Part shown: positions 56,018 to 64,000 of the stretch, one piece after another
How the letters are laid out: every line of letters begins with the position of its first letter
Numbering within the stretch: position 1 is the first letter of the stretch
Source of the DNA: an uncultured Poribacteria bacterium
Lineage (GTDB): Bacteria; Poribacteria; WGA-4E; WGA-3G
Reading direction: 5' to 3'
NCBI GenBank assembly: GCA_951812525.1
Contig: OX638316.1
Coordinates: 3,962,506 to 4,026,505, forward strand
Length of the DNA: 64,000 bases
Made by a program: the position numbers and the translations under genes
Notes under the pieces: generated by a model
Databases searched by the model: none
What the model saw: only the letters and a program-made list of their open reading frames with translations
What the model was told of the DNA's origin: nothing

Positions 56018-56488
56018 ATGTTAGCCGTTAAAGAACTTGGACATGTGGGTCTTTACTGCACCGATGTAGAGAAATCCTTGGACTTCTATACCCGTATTCT
56101 CGGTCTTACCGTCACCGATGCTCACCCAGAAGGACACATTATCTTCCTGAGTGCGCAGCCAGAATCGGAGCACCACGAACTGGCGTTGTGCCCCGGTAGA
56201 GATGCTCCACGCGGAGCAAAGGTCGTCCAACAGGTCTCTTTTATTGTTGAGAATCTCTCGGATCTAAAGCAGTTCCACACGCTACTGAAGTCGGAAGAGG
56301 TAAGGATTCGGAGTGTGGTGAACCACGGCATTTCTCTTGCGATCTACTTCTATGATCCCGATGAGAATATCGTTGAGGTATACGCTAAGACGCCGTACAA
56401 GGTGCCACAGCCGTATTCAGAGGACGTCAACCTTGATCTGGACGATGAGGAGCTGATGCGGATCGCTGAGACTGGATATTCAGCATGA
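56018..56488 (+). CDS. VOC family protein (glyoxalase / extradiol-dioxygenase-like)
   Basis: 156 residues. First module: ELGHVGLYCTDVEKSLDFYTRILGL with His-9 as probable metal ligand; second: VVQQVSFIVENLSDLKQF, NHGISLAIYFYDPDENIVEVY with the Glu ligand; HHELAL supplies another His. The metal set (His, His, Glu) resembles active dioxygenases or glyoxalases better than the 17158 protein does. The last ~25 residues are acidic and unusual (DVNLDLDDEELMRIAE). AGGAGG precedes the ATG. Confidence 0.88.
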   Translation: MLAVKELGHVGLYCTDVEKSLDFYTRILGLTVTDAHPEGHIIFLSAQPESEHHELALCPGRDAPRGAKVVQQVSFIVENLSDLKQFHTLLKSEEVRIRSVVNHGISLAIYFYDPDENIVEVYAKTPYKVPQPYSEDVNLDLDDEELMRIAETGYSA

Positions 56489-56536
56489 ATTCTAGCTATG
56501 ATGAATTATGAAAATACATATACATTTCAGGGTTCT

Positions 56537-56663
56537 TCTGTAGGAGGGATTTCCGAATCCCGATGTATACGCGCAGATCCTGCTGGTAAGTCTCTCGATA
56601 CAAGGTTTTGATCGGTGTTAGATTAAAGAGGTAGGAGATAGGCGCGCTTTGTAAGCGCGCCTA
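56537..56663 (+). terminator. Two hairpins, the second a likely terminator of the VOC gene
   Basis: GGGATT/AATCCC (56546-56561) is a sister of the hairpin at 34615. The second, TAGGCGCGCTT/AAGCGCGCCTA (56639-56663), is followed by TTTTTAT and lies just before the convergent DUF1552 stop; it suits the plus strand and resembles 8387-8407. Confidence 0.75.
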
Positions 56664-56673
56664 TTTTTATCAT

Positions 56674-58023
56674 TTAAGAGAGACCTTGTAAACTGCCAGT
56701 GCTATCGCCTAAACGTTCCAGATCAACGTCCATGCGATTGAGCATTGACAGCCATAGGTTGTTAAGCGGCGTCTCTTTTGGATAGCGGATGTGCCGACCG
56801 CTTTGGATTGTGCCAGAGCCACCGCCCGCGAGTAGGATTGGGAGATCGTGGTGGCTATGCCGGTTACCATCTGCGTTTCCGCTACCGTATAGAATCATCG
56901 AATGATCCAGTAGGGAACCGTCGCCTTCAGCAGTAGTGTCAAGTTTTTCCAAGAAGTATGCTAATTGCTCGCTATGGTAGATATCAATCCGGCGAATTTT
57001 TTCTATCTTCTCTTCATCTCCGCCGTGGTGCGATAAATAGTGGTGTCCATCAGTAACATTAACGGATGGATACTTCTTGTTGCTCCCTTCATTTGCCAAA
57101 ACAAAGGTCGTAATACGGGTTACATCCGCCTGAAATGCGAGTACAATCAGGTCCATCATGAGCCGTAAATGCTCCTGATAATCCGCAGGGACTTCCTCAG
57201 GAACAACATAGTCTGGTGTTTGAACGGGTGGATGTTTCTCAGCCGCATCGATTCTCAGCTCAATATCCCGAATAGCCGAGAAATACTCGTCGAGTTTGCG
57301 AACATCGTTTCCACTGACCTGCCGAATTAAATCCTTTGAATCCTGCCTCACAAAATCGAGAATACTTTTTCGCTGCTGATCCCGTTCTGCTCGTTCTGCG
57401 TCTGGCAGTGAGGAGAACAGCCGTTCAAAAGCAGCTTTTGGATTGACCTCATTAGGAAGTGGCTGTGTAGCAGAACGCCATGAGAGAGATGACGAATAGA
57501 CACAACTATAGCCAGAATCGCAATTGCCGGATCTTCTTCCCGGATCGATACCGAGTTCTAAGGAGGGCAGTCGGGTTTGGTTTCCGATATGCATAGCAGC
57601 TGCCTGATCAACTGAAATGCCTGCCTCAATGTTGGCACCATCAGTTTTACGGGGTTGTGCACCAGTAAGGAACGCCGACATTGCCCGTGCGTGATCACCA
57701 CCACCATCGCCGTTATGGCGTGCTTTATCGGCTGTTAGACCGCTTAACACCAACATTTTGTCCTTTAGGTGCTCTAACGGTTTAAGGATTTCTGGGAGTT
57801 CATAACCAGCCCCTAACTGCTTCGGTACCCAGTCCTCCATGATCTTTCCGTTCGGCACATAAAGAAATGCCATCCGATTCGGAACTGTCTGCTGTGCTAA
57901 TCCAGTCGCAGGGGTATTTGCCCACGATGTAACGGGTCCCATTACCTCCAGCCACGGTAGGGCAATACTGACCCCCAGACCTCGTAAGAATGTTCGACGT
58001 GAAAGTTGCTTAGAAGTATTCAT
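56674..58023 (-). CDS. Tat-exported DUF1552 protein
   Basis: 449 residues. Twin-arginine leader SRRTFLRGLGVSIALPWLE (9-26) directs a folded protein across the membrane. The mature part matches the DUF1552 pattern (RMAFLYVPNGKIMEDW, GLTADKARHNGDGGGDHARAMSAFLTGAQP, a late NEGSNKKYPSVNVTDGHHYLSHHGGD, SMILYGSGNADGNRHSHHDLP), a Planctomycetes/Poribacteria family often beside DUF1592 genes. Role unknown, with a sulfatase/phosphatase-like fold suggested for relatives. AAGGAG precedes the ATG. Last gene of the 61659-56674 cluster. Confidence 0.88.
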   Translation of the reverse strand: MNTSKQLSRRTFLRGLGVSIALPWLEVMGPVTSWANTPATGLAQQTVPNRMAFLYVPNGKIMEDWVPKQLGAGYELPEILKPLEHLKDKMLVLSGLTADKARHNGDGGGDHARAMSAFLTGAQPRKTDGANIEAGISVDQAAAMHIGNQTRLPSLELGIDPGRRSGNCDSGYSCVYSSSLSWRSATQPLPNEVNPKAAFERLFSSLPDAERAERDQQRKSILDFVRQDSKDLIRQVSGNDVRKLDEYFSAIRDIELRIDAAEKHPPVQTPDYVVPEEVPADYQEHLRLMMDLIVLAFQADVTRITTFVLANEGSNKKYPSVNVTDGHHYLSHHGGDEEKIEKIRRIDIYHSEQLAYFLEKLDTTAEGDGSLLDHSMILYGSGNADGNRHSHHDLPILLAGGGSGTIQSGRHIRYPKETPLNNLWLSMLNRMDVDLERLGDSTGSLQGLS

Positions 58024-58088
58024 AACTACTCCTTTTTGACATACTCTCTAATTAAAACGAAAGGATTTCATCCTTGATAGTATCTAAG

Positions 58089-59144
58089 TTAAAAGTACGG
58101 TACACCCTGTGCTTCCACATAAACTGAGTAAAGAGATTGACTGCCTGCCATAAAGAGTCTGTTTCGTTTCACTCCGCCGAAACAGATGTTTGCACAAATT
58201 TCTGGAAGATGAATTTTACCGATAAGCGTTCCGTCGGGTGCGAAGATATGGACACCGTCGTAGCCTTCGCCAACCCAGCCTGTACCTGCCCACAAATTCC
58301 CGTCGATATCGCATCGAAGACCGTCAGCTGCACCTGGTGCCATATCAGCGAATACCTGTTTGTTATTCAACCGTTCACCGTTGACCACATCATAGACAAC
58401 GATATTTTTCGGTGAACCGGTATCAGCAATATAGAGTTTATCGTAATTCGGTGAGAAACAGAGACCGTTTGGTCTCTCGATTTCTTCTGTCGCAACGGTT
58501 GCCTCACCCGTGTCCGGGTTCAGGCGATAAACGGAAGTTGGCAGTTCAAATTCTGCTTTATGCCCTTCATAATTTTTGAGAATGCCATATCCGGGATCGG
58601 TAAACCAGATATGATTGTCAGGATGGACGACAGCATCGTTCGGTGCGTTAAATCGTTTTCCACCAAAGTTGTCTATGAGGACAGTAACGGTGCCGTCATA
58701 TTCGGTGCGTGTGACGCGTCGTGTGCCGTGTTCACAACTGATGAGCCTACCTTGTCGGTCGCGTGTGTGACCGTTAGTATAGTTAGCGGGTTTTCGGTAT
58801 ACGCTCACCAGACCAGTGGCTTCCTGCCATTTCAGAATACAATTATTTGGAATATCACTCCAGAGCAGGTAGCCGCCATCACCGAACCAGACGGGTCCCT
58901 CTGCCCAACGCGATCCTGTCCACAACCGTTCCACAACAGCATTTCCAATCTTGTATTGCTCGAAACGCCGGTCAATGACTTCAACTGCTGGATCGGGATA
59001 ACGGGTAATCGTTTTCTCGGACATGGCGGGATGTGCCCAAGCCGTAAGAGAGCTGACCGTTTCCAACCACGGTAACGCAGCACCGACCCCTAAACCGCGT
59101 AAAAATGTTCGACGTGAAAACTGTTTTGAACTCTGATTTGCCAT
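58089..59144 (-). CDS. Tat-exported SMP-30/gluconolactonase-like protein
   Basis: 351 residues. Tat leader SRRTFLRGLGVGAALPWLE (9-27), almost the same as that of the DUF1552 neighbour. A six-blade propeller follows: AEGPVWFGDGGYLLWSDIPN with the metal-ligand Glu, NGHTRDRQGRLISCEHGTRR, NAPNDAVVHPDNHIWFTDPGYG with the ligand Asn, RPNGLCFSPNYDKLYIADTG and DGLRCDIDGNLWAGTG. Family members hydrolyse aldonolactones with a divalent metal. Start at ATG 59144 (AAGGAA upstream); codons before it lack a ribosome site. In the middle of the DUF1592/SMP-30/DUF1552 cluster. Confidence 0.9.
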   Translation of the reverse strand: MANQSSKQFSRRTFLRGLGVGAALPWLETVSSLTAWAHPAMSEKTITRYPDPAVEVIDRRFEQYKIGNAVVERLWTGSRWAEGPVWFGDGGYLLWSDIPNNCILKWQEATGLVSVYRKPANYTNGHTRDRQGRLISCEHGTRRVTRTEYDGTVTVLIDNFGGKRFNAPNDAVVHPDNHIWFTDPGYGILKNYEGHKAEFELPTSVYRLNPDTGEATVATEEIERPNGLCFSPNYDKLYIADTGSPKNIVVYDVVNGERLNNKQVFADMAPGAADGLRCDIDGNLWAGTGWVGEGYDGVHIFAPDGTLIGKIHLPEICANICFGGVKRNRLFMAGSQSLYSVYVEAQGVPYF

Positions 59145-59229
59145 AACTATTCCTTCAACAACGTAGCAATGCGTATATTCCCTCAACATGCTGTTTCATC
59201 AGCGATGTTGCTTCGCCCTTGGCGTTAGT

Positions 59230-61659
59230 TTAAAAACCGCGTCGTAAACGGAACGGATCACTTTTGACGATTTCTGTAATCAGTACAGAGCTTTTATAGC
59301 CTCTGGATTCAAGTTGTGCGACAATATGTTCAACGGTCGGTCGGTCATAGTATTCCAATCCCCTACCTAAAGCATAAGTCAACATTTTTTCTGTCAAACA
59401 GCGTACAAACTGTTCCTTTTTATCTATGATAACCTTCTTCAGATCTGCTATACCGTGAACTATTGTACCGTCTGGTAATTCAGCACTTGTATCAATCTTC
59501 GACCCCCCAGACTCAGTGTGAAATGCCCCGATTGGATTATAATTTTCCAGCGCAAATCCGATAGGATCCATCTTGGCATGGCAGTTGGCGCAAGCCGGAT
59601 CTGCTCGGTGTTGCTCAAGCCGTTCACGCAGTGTACTTCCGCTGACAACTTCGCCTGCCTCTTCTATTTCTGGTACATCTGGTGGTGGCGGAGGAGGAGG
59701 AGTCCCGAGCACCTGCTCCAGCACCCAGCGTCCCCTTTTCACAGGCGAAGTGCGTTTTGGATTAGAAGTCACCGTCAAGACGCTTGCATGGGTAAGTATA
59801 CCACCACGTATGGAACTTTGCAAATTAACTCGTCGAAATTCCCAACCCTTAATATCTTCGCCACCGGGGACATTTTTTTTGCCACCCAGCCAGTTTCCTT
59901 GTGTATCAGCGATACCGTAATGATTCGCTAAACGGAAATTGAGAAAAGTATAGTCGGCATCAATCAACTCAAGTAGACTCCGATCTTCACGAAAAATTGA
60001 ATCGACAAAAAGCTCTGTCTCCTTTAACATCGCGGAACGTAAAGCACCAGCGAATGATGGAAATTGCTCAAGATCAGGTTCAGTCGTTTCCAGTCGTTGA
60101 ATTTGTAACCACTGAGTTCCAAAGTTGCTTCCCAATGTTGTTGCTTTCGGGTCCGCCAACATTCGCTTAACCTGCGCCTCAAGATTCACAGTCAGTTGGT
60201 TCTTCTCAGCGAGTTCAAGAAGTTCGTCGTCCGGCATGCTGCTCCACAGGAAGTAAGAGAGCCGCGAGGCGAGTTGAAATTCGTCAATCGGGTACGGTTC
60301 AGCTGTGTGTGGACGGTCGTCTAACTCCAATCGAAACAGGAATTTCGGTGAACAAAGAACCACTTTAATTGCCTGTTGAATACCTGCTTCCCACTCCACG
60401 CCGTCGGCTTGGACTGTTTCCACAAACTGGGCGAGTTGCTCGACTTCATCTTCAGTAGGTGGACGACGATATGCCCGGCGAAGTAAGCGATTCAAGACTT
60501 CACGTGTCTGTTCTGCCCGAGGAATGCCAGGTGTGCATTCCAAGATTTTGAAGTGAGAATCGGGTCTGGTCTCCAATGGACCTTCTGACCACAGCGAGCG
60601 AATTTGGAGTTTTGCTTGCGGTTCACCTTCTGCGGGTTTAAGCATCGCAATCCCGACTCGTTCAATGTTAGCAATACCGGTTACAAAGGTTTGAATTCTC
60701 TGCGTTTTTTCGGGATCACGTGCGGTAATCTCAAAGGCTTTCAAAACCTTAATTTTGTTGTCTGATGTCGGATCTACACCCACTAACCTCTCTAATTCAG
60801 CGGGTGTGGAGAGATACTCCAATTCTTCACCCTGAATGAATAAAGCAATTCTCACAGGTTCTTCACTGTCGGTCTCTGCGTAAAGCGTTGCGCGGAAGAT
60901 CATTTCATTATCGTGGAACATCCTCAAATGCGCTGCGCTTGCTGTAAAGGGACCCGTTTTCCACGCCTCAGTGGCAGTTGGATCAAGGAGACGGAAACGT
61001 TCATCTGGAACATCGTCGTGGCGCGGTTCAAAGTAGGGACCCGTTTGGTAGTGCTTGGATGGTGGCAGTGGATCCAGCACGATTACACGTGTAGCGATGG
61101 CTTCTGCGGCTCCGAGGTAGCGTTCCATCAAAAGCGGTGATACAGTAAGCACATCACCGATGTTATCAAATCCGTGTCCTACATCGTCTGCGGGAAAATT
61201 TTCAGTAGGGTTAAAATCTGCACCGAGCAGGTCTCTGACTGTGTTTTTGTACTCAACTCTATTGAGTCTGCGCACCGTGATGCGTCCAGGATCCGGTTTT
61301 GCTGTGAGATCTGCGTGTTCAAAGATTGCTTCAATGTGTGCGACAAACGACTCTGAGGCTTCCATCGACGGCTGTTCACCCTCTGATGGTGGCATCTGTC
61401 CTGTCGTTACCATGTCCAGCACCCGTTCCCATATATCACGATTCTTGATTAAGGAATGATTATCTGTAAATGAATCCAAAGAGAGGTCGGCAGCGGGTTG
61501 GTCACCGGCGTGACAGCTGAAACAGTACTGTTCCAGGAATGGTGCGCCATTTTGCGAAAAGTCAGAAGTATTCTTTTCACCCGGGTTAGCGGAAAGTGTA
61601 ACGAGTACCAACATCAAAATCAGGGAAAGGCACCGTAGGACATAATTGGGCGAAATCAT
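59230..61659 (-). CDS. DUF1592-type protein with c-heme motifs (PSD family)
   Basis: 809 residues. Signal peptide 1-24. A cytochrome-c-like domain has C46-FS-C49-H50 (YCFSCHAG). Next come the DUF1587, DUF1595, DUF1592, DUF1588 and DUF1585 blocks usual for this Planctomycetes/Poribacteria family (e.g. VRRLNRVEYKNTVRDLLG; FPADDVGHGFDNIG; SRLSYFLWSSMPDDELLEL; GGILTHASVLTVTSNP). A second CxxCH (CANCHAKMDPIGF) lies near 680. Likely a periplasmic or outer-surface heme protein linked to extracellular catabolism; function not established. First gene of the cluster with SMP-30 and DUF1552. Confidence 0.9.
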   Translation of the reverse strand: MISPNYVLRCLSLILMLVLVTLSANPGEKNTSDFSQNGAPFLEQYCFSCHAGDQPAADLSLDSFTDNHSLIKNRDIWERVLDMVTTGQMPPSEGEQPSMEASESFVAHIEAIFEHADLTAKPDPGRITVRRLNRVEYKNTVRDLLGADFNPTENFPADDVGHGFDNIGDVLTVSPLLMERYLGAAEAIATRVIVLDPLPPSKHYQTGPYFEPRHDDVPDERFRLLDPTATEAWKTGPFTASAAHLRMFHDNEMIFRATLYAETDSEEPVRIALFIQGEELEYLSTPAELERLVGVDPTSDNKIKVLKAFEITARDPEKTQRIQTFVTGIANIERVGIAMLKPAEGEPQAKLQIRSLWSEGPLETRPDSHFKILECTPGIPRAEQTREVLNRLLRRAYRRPPTEDEVEQLAQFVETVQADGVEWEAGIQQAIKVVLCSPKFLFRLELDDRPHTAEPYPIDEFQLASRLSYFLWSSMPDDELLELAEKNQLTVNLEAQVKRMLADPKATTLGSNFGTQWLQIQRLETTEPDLEQFPSFAGALRSAMLKETELFVDSIFREDRSLLELIDADYTFLNFRLANHYGIADTQGNWLGGKKNVPGGEDIKGWEFRRVNLQSSIRGGILTHASVLTVTSNPKRTSPVKRGRWVLEQVLGTPPPPPPPDVPEIEEAGEVVSGSTLRERLEQHRADPACANCHAKMDPIGFALENYNPIGAFHTESGGSKIDTSAELPDGTIVHGIADLKKVIIDKKEQFVRCLTEKMLTYALGRGLEYYDRPTVEHIVAQLESRGYKSSVLITEIVKSDPFRLRRGF

Positions 61660-61718
61660 CGATCTGCTCCCTATGCTGAAAGGGTTGGATCTTTACTTTT
61701 TATAGACAAATTTGTGCT

Positions 61719-61748
61719 TTGACTATTACAAGCGTTTTCTGATATATA
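61719..61748 (+). promoter_or_regulatory. Candidate promoter of the Ldh-type gene
   Basis: TTGACT, 17-18 bases, (A)TATATA; about 150 bases before the ATG at 61897. Weak -10. Confidence 0.35.
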
Positions 61749-61896
61749 GTATGATACCGTAACGTATTGCGCAAAGTCAAGTAAAAGCCACCAAATGTAG
61801 GTTGTTTAGTTTTCTGAACATAATTTGCCTTTTAGGTCGAGTTTTGCTAAAATAGCGACACCAAACGAAATTAGAATGTGTAGGAGTGTACTTACC

Positions 61897-62958
61897 ATGA
61901 ATCAACATGAACAAGAAGTCATTGTGAACGCGTCGGCATTGCAAACCGTCTGTAGCCAGCTTTATCAAACAGTAGGCGTTGCCCAATCGGATGCAGATAC
62001 CGTCGCGGAGATGCAAGTCCTGATGGATTTGCGAGGTGTGCATTCTCACGCAACACGCGCCGTCCCGCGCTATGTTCGCGGTATCATAAACGGCGATATA
62101 AACCCTACGCCGGATCTCAAAATACTTGAAGACAATCCCGCTTCTGCGCTGTTGGATGGTGATCGGGGATTAGGACATCTTGTTGGTGTCCGTGCCATGA
62201 ACATCGCTATTGAGAAGGCGAAGTCTGCTTCGATTGGTGTTGCCATCGTCCGGAATAGTAATCACTTTGGGGCTGCCTCGAGCCATGCGATGCGAGCCGC
62301 GGAACACGATATGATCGGTTTCGCAACAACGAATGGACTCGGTGTAAATGTCGCTGTTTTCGGTTCAAGGAGCATTTCGATTGGAAACAATGCCTTCTCG
62401 TATGCCATTCCAGCGGGTGAAGAGCCACCACTGGTGTTAGATATGGCGTGTGGTGCTGCCGCCGCTGGACGCATCGGTACAGCTAGGCTGTATCAGGAAA
62501 AAATACCCTTAGGCTGGGGATTAGACGCTGACGGCAATGAAACCGAGGATCCAAGCAAGGTCGCCGCTATCCTACCCGCTGCAGGTCCCAAAGGCTCGGC
62601 ACTTGCGATGGTGATGGATGTTTTATGCGGTCCGTTAAGCGGTGGACTGATGGGTATCAATAAGCACTTCCAGCCTGGAGATACGCCGCCAGAGAAACGC
62701 CAATCATCACACTTTTTCTTCGCGATTAACATCGCTAGTTTCACCGCTGTTGGAGAATTTAAGGCTGAAATCGACCGACAGATTCGGATGACACGTCAAG
62801 CTACACCGCGCAGTGGCTTTACGCGCGTTACGCTTCCCGGTGAGATTGAGTGGGAGTTGACCCAAGAACGTCGCGCAAATGGGATTCCACTGCATCGCGA
62901 ACCTGTGCAGGAGCTTGAAGGGCTTGCCGAGGAATTGGGGATCGAAATTCCGTGGTGA
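61897..62958 (+). CDS. Ldh family oxidoreductase (malate/L-lactate dehydrogenase type 2)
   Basis: 353 residues of the YlbC/MdhL/DpkA-type NAD(P) dehydrogenase family, not related to classical LDH. Marks: DLRGVHSHATRAVPRYVRG with the catalytic His, DGDRGLGHLVG, VAIVRNSNHFGAASSHAM, ISIGNNAFSYAIP and LVLDMACGAAAAGRI, then KGSALAMVMDVLCGPLSGG. Substrates in the family include malate, ureidoglycolate, sulfolactate, diketogulonate and pyrroline-carboxylate; this one is not determined. TAGGAG precedes the ATG at 61897; the in-frame ATG at 61825 lacks one. Single gene. Confidence 0.92.
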   Translation: MNQHEQEVIVNASALQTVCSQLYQTVGVAQSDADTVAEMQVLMDLRGVHSHATRAVPRYVRGIINGDINPTPDLKILEDNPASALLDGDRGLGHLVGVRAMNIAIEKAKSASIGVAIVRNSNHFGAASSHAMRAAEHDMIGFATTNGLGVNVAVFGSRSISIGNNAFSYAIPAGEEPPLVLDMACGAAAAGRIGTARLYQEKIPLGWGLDADGNETEDPSKVAAILPAAGPKGSALAMVMDVLCGPLSGGLMGINKHFQPGDTPPEKRQSSHFFFAINIASFTAVGEFKAEIDRQIRMTRQATPRSGFTRVTLPGEIEWELTQERRANGIPLHREPVQELEGLAEELGIEIPW

Positions 62959-62992
62959 CGACCGGGACATCGATTCCAACATACAGAAACAT

Positions 62993-63021
62993 TTGACATT
63001 TAATTGGAAGTTGTGTATAAT
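62993..63021 (+). promoter_or_regulatory. Consensus sigma-70 promoter of the carbamoyltransferase gene
   Basis: TTGACA, 17 bases, TATAAT: perfect at both boxes. It starts 35 bases after the Ldh gene stop and lies ~98 bases before the ATG at 63119. The leader contains a GTAGG/CCTAC foldback (63086-63105). Confidence 0.85.
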
Positions 63022-63118
63022 TAAAGTTTCCTAAATTTTTAACACCGGTAGCGGTCATCCGGTTCGCTGAAAACAGAGATCGCGTGTAGGTTTTTATGAC
63101 CCTACCGTGGAGGTAATT

Positions 63119-64000
63119 ATGCACCTAATTACACTGAAACCTTGGTCAGACACTGATATTCTTGAAACGGTTGAGAACAGCCTGAATATTAAGAACCATC
63201 CCGAAAAATATAGACACGCTGTAGGTGGGAAAAGCCTCTGTCTGCTTTTCCAAAAAACCTCCACACGAACGCGATGTGCGGGTGAAATCGGCATCACACA
63301 ACTCGGTGGACATGCCCACTATCTTGATTGGCGGACTACAAACTTTGCGTTAGCCGATCTTGGCGACGAAATGCGCGTCCTCTCGGCGTATGTTGACATT
63401 ATATTAGCCCGTTTCCTAAAACACTCCGAACTCGTTGAGGCTGCAGCAGCGGCAACTGTACCCGTTATCAACGGATGTTGTGATAGATACCACCCGACAC
63501 AAGCTCTCGGCGACCTGATGACGATACAGGAGCATCTCGGCAGACTGGAAGGCGTTAAGTTGTGTTTCATCGGTGTGCATAATAATGTCTGCAATTCACT
63601 GATTGCTGCTGGTATGAAAGTAGGTGTTGAAGTCACTGTTGTCGCACCAGAGGTGAATCCTGCCGCTGTTGATAAGGAGTTATGGGATCAGGCTTCTCGG
63701 CAAGGTCTCTATAAGCAGATTGACACCGATACCACGAGTCTTGAGAGTTCGCTGGAGAAAGTCATCGCCGAAAGCGATATTGTCTACACCGATACATGGG
63801 TTGATATGGAGTTCTTTACGGATCCGGCTTTTGACAAAGAACGGAAACGTCGATTGGAAAAGATGATGCCGTATCAATTGAATGCTGAACTCTTAAAGGA
63901 ACACGAGTGTCGGATTATGCACTGCCTCCCCGCACATCACGGATATGAGATTTCGGGTGAACTCGTTAACGATGGGCGTTCAATTATATTTGACCAGTCC
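63119..64000 (+). CDS. argF: Ornithine carbamoyltransferase (partial, 3' end outside)
   Basis: 294 codons to the window edge, nearly full length (family ~310). Carbamoyl-phosphate motif STRTR (48-52), the HPTQ motif (RYHPTQALGD), ornithine-side HCLPAHHGYE with the conserved Cys. The sequence after STRTR is CAGEIG, not the common VSFE, so the substrate amine could differ; still the best match is anabolic OTC, which makes citrulline in arginine synthesis. ATG at 63119 is set by GGAGG 5 bases before. Expressed from the consensus promoter at 62993. No other arg gene is in the window. Confidence 0.88.
   Translation, partial: MHLITLKPWSDTDILETVENSLNIKNHPEKYRHAVGGKSLCLLFQKTSTRTRCAGEIGITQLGGHAHYLDWRTTNFALADLGDEMRVLSAYVDIILARFLKHSELVEAAAAATVPVINGCCDRYHPTQALGDLMTIQEHLGRLEGVKLCFIGVHNNVCNSLIAAGMKVGVEVTVVAPEVNPAAVDKELWDQASRQGLYKQIDTDTTSLESSLEKVIAESDIVYTDTWVDMEFFTDPAFDKERKRRLEKMMPYQLNAELLKEHECRIMHCLPAHHGYEISGELVNDGRSIIFDQS

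Noticed and set aside
1-64000. tRNA, rRNA, CRISPR or replication origin
   Set aside because: None was seen by eye; no cloverleaf with a conserved TTCRA arm or evenly spaced repeats was noticed, but a covariance scan was not possible.

Overview
This window looks like a chromosomal piece of an uncultured bacterium of the Candidatus Poribacteria type (or a close Planctomycetes/FCB-like relative). That is inference from gene content. It carries WD40 and protease proteins with paired dockerin-like repeats and a C-terminal LLPNYPNPFNPETW-type sorting domain. It also has Gfo/Idh/MocA and zinc dehydrogenases, a Cys-type sulfatase, formylglycine-generating-enzyme-like proteins, DUF1552/DUF1592 genes, an ASPIC/UnbV protein and many small inverted-repeat elements. 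No rRNA, tRNA or CRISPR array was seen.

Layout. 1-5 kb: an RDD plus PspA-like protein (cut by the window edge), a Gfo/Idh/MocA oxidoreductase, a HigA-like regulator and an AT-rich type II restriction-modification pair. 5-13 kb: small-molecule catabolism, with three zinc alcohol dehydrogenases (two a tandem duplication), ThuA, a sulfatase, a CmcJ/NvfI-like oxygenase and a second Gfo/Idh/MocA protein that seems to lack its catalytic segment. 13-24 kb: an ECF sigma factor fused through a membrane segment to leucine-rich repeats, a dockerin protein, a VOC protein, a stand-alone DNA-base-hypermodification-family protein, an FGE-like protein and an 1141-residue Fe-S-helicase-like protein of unknown role.

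24-44 kb is a mosaic of secreted proteins and mobile DNA. It has a protease/propeller/beta-barrel protein, lipoproteins, an outer-membrane barrel, a BCCT transporter, and a complete IS with a frameshifted transposase abutting a 5'-truncated WD40 gene. Two large WD40 proteins follow, each with an embedded zinc-protease motif. The spaces between them hold at least five families of short repeats. 44-56 kb: a discoidin-like secreted protein, a heterodimeric ABC exporter with one degenerate ATP site, a LamG protein, and a compact run of TPR, FGE-like, FG-GAP/ASPIC/ankyrin and polytopic membrane genes. 56-64 kb: a VOC protein, a Tat-exported DUF1552 / SMP-30 / DUF1592 cluster, an Ldh-type dehydrogenase and the start of ornithine carbamoyltransferase behind a consensus sigma-70 promoter.

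The genes suggest a bacterium living on complex organic matter such as sulfated or decorated polysaccharides, with a large secreted repertoire. The least explained items are the sigma-factor/LRR fusion, the large helicase-like protein, the base-hypermodification protein without a phage, the shared C-terminal LTTTWxxIK tag, and the family of about 350-bp intergenic repeats.
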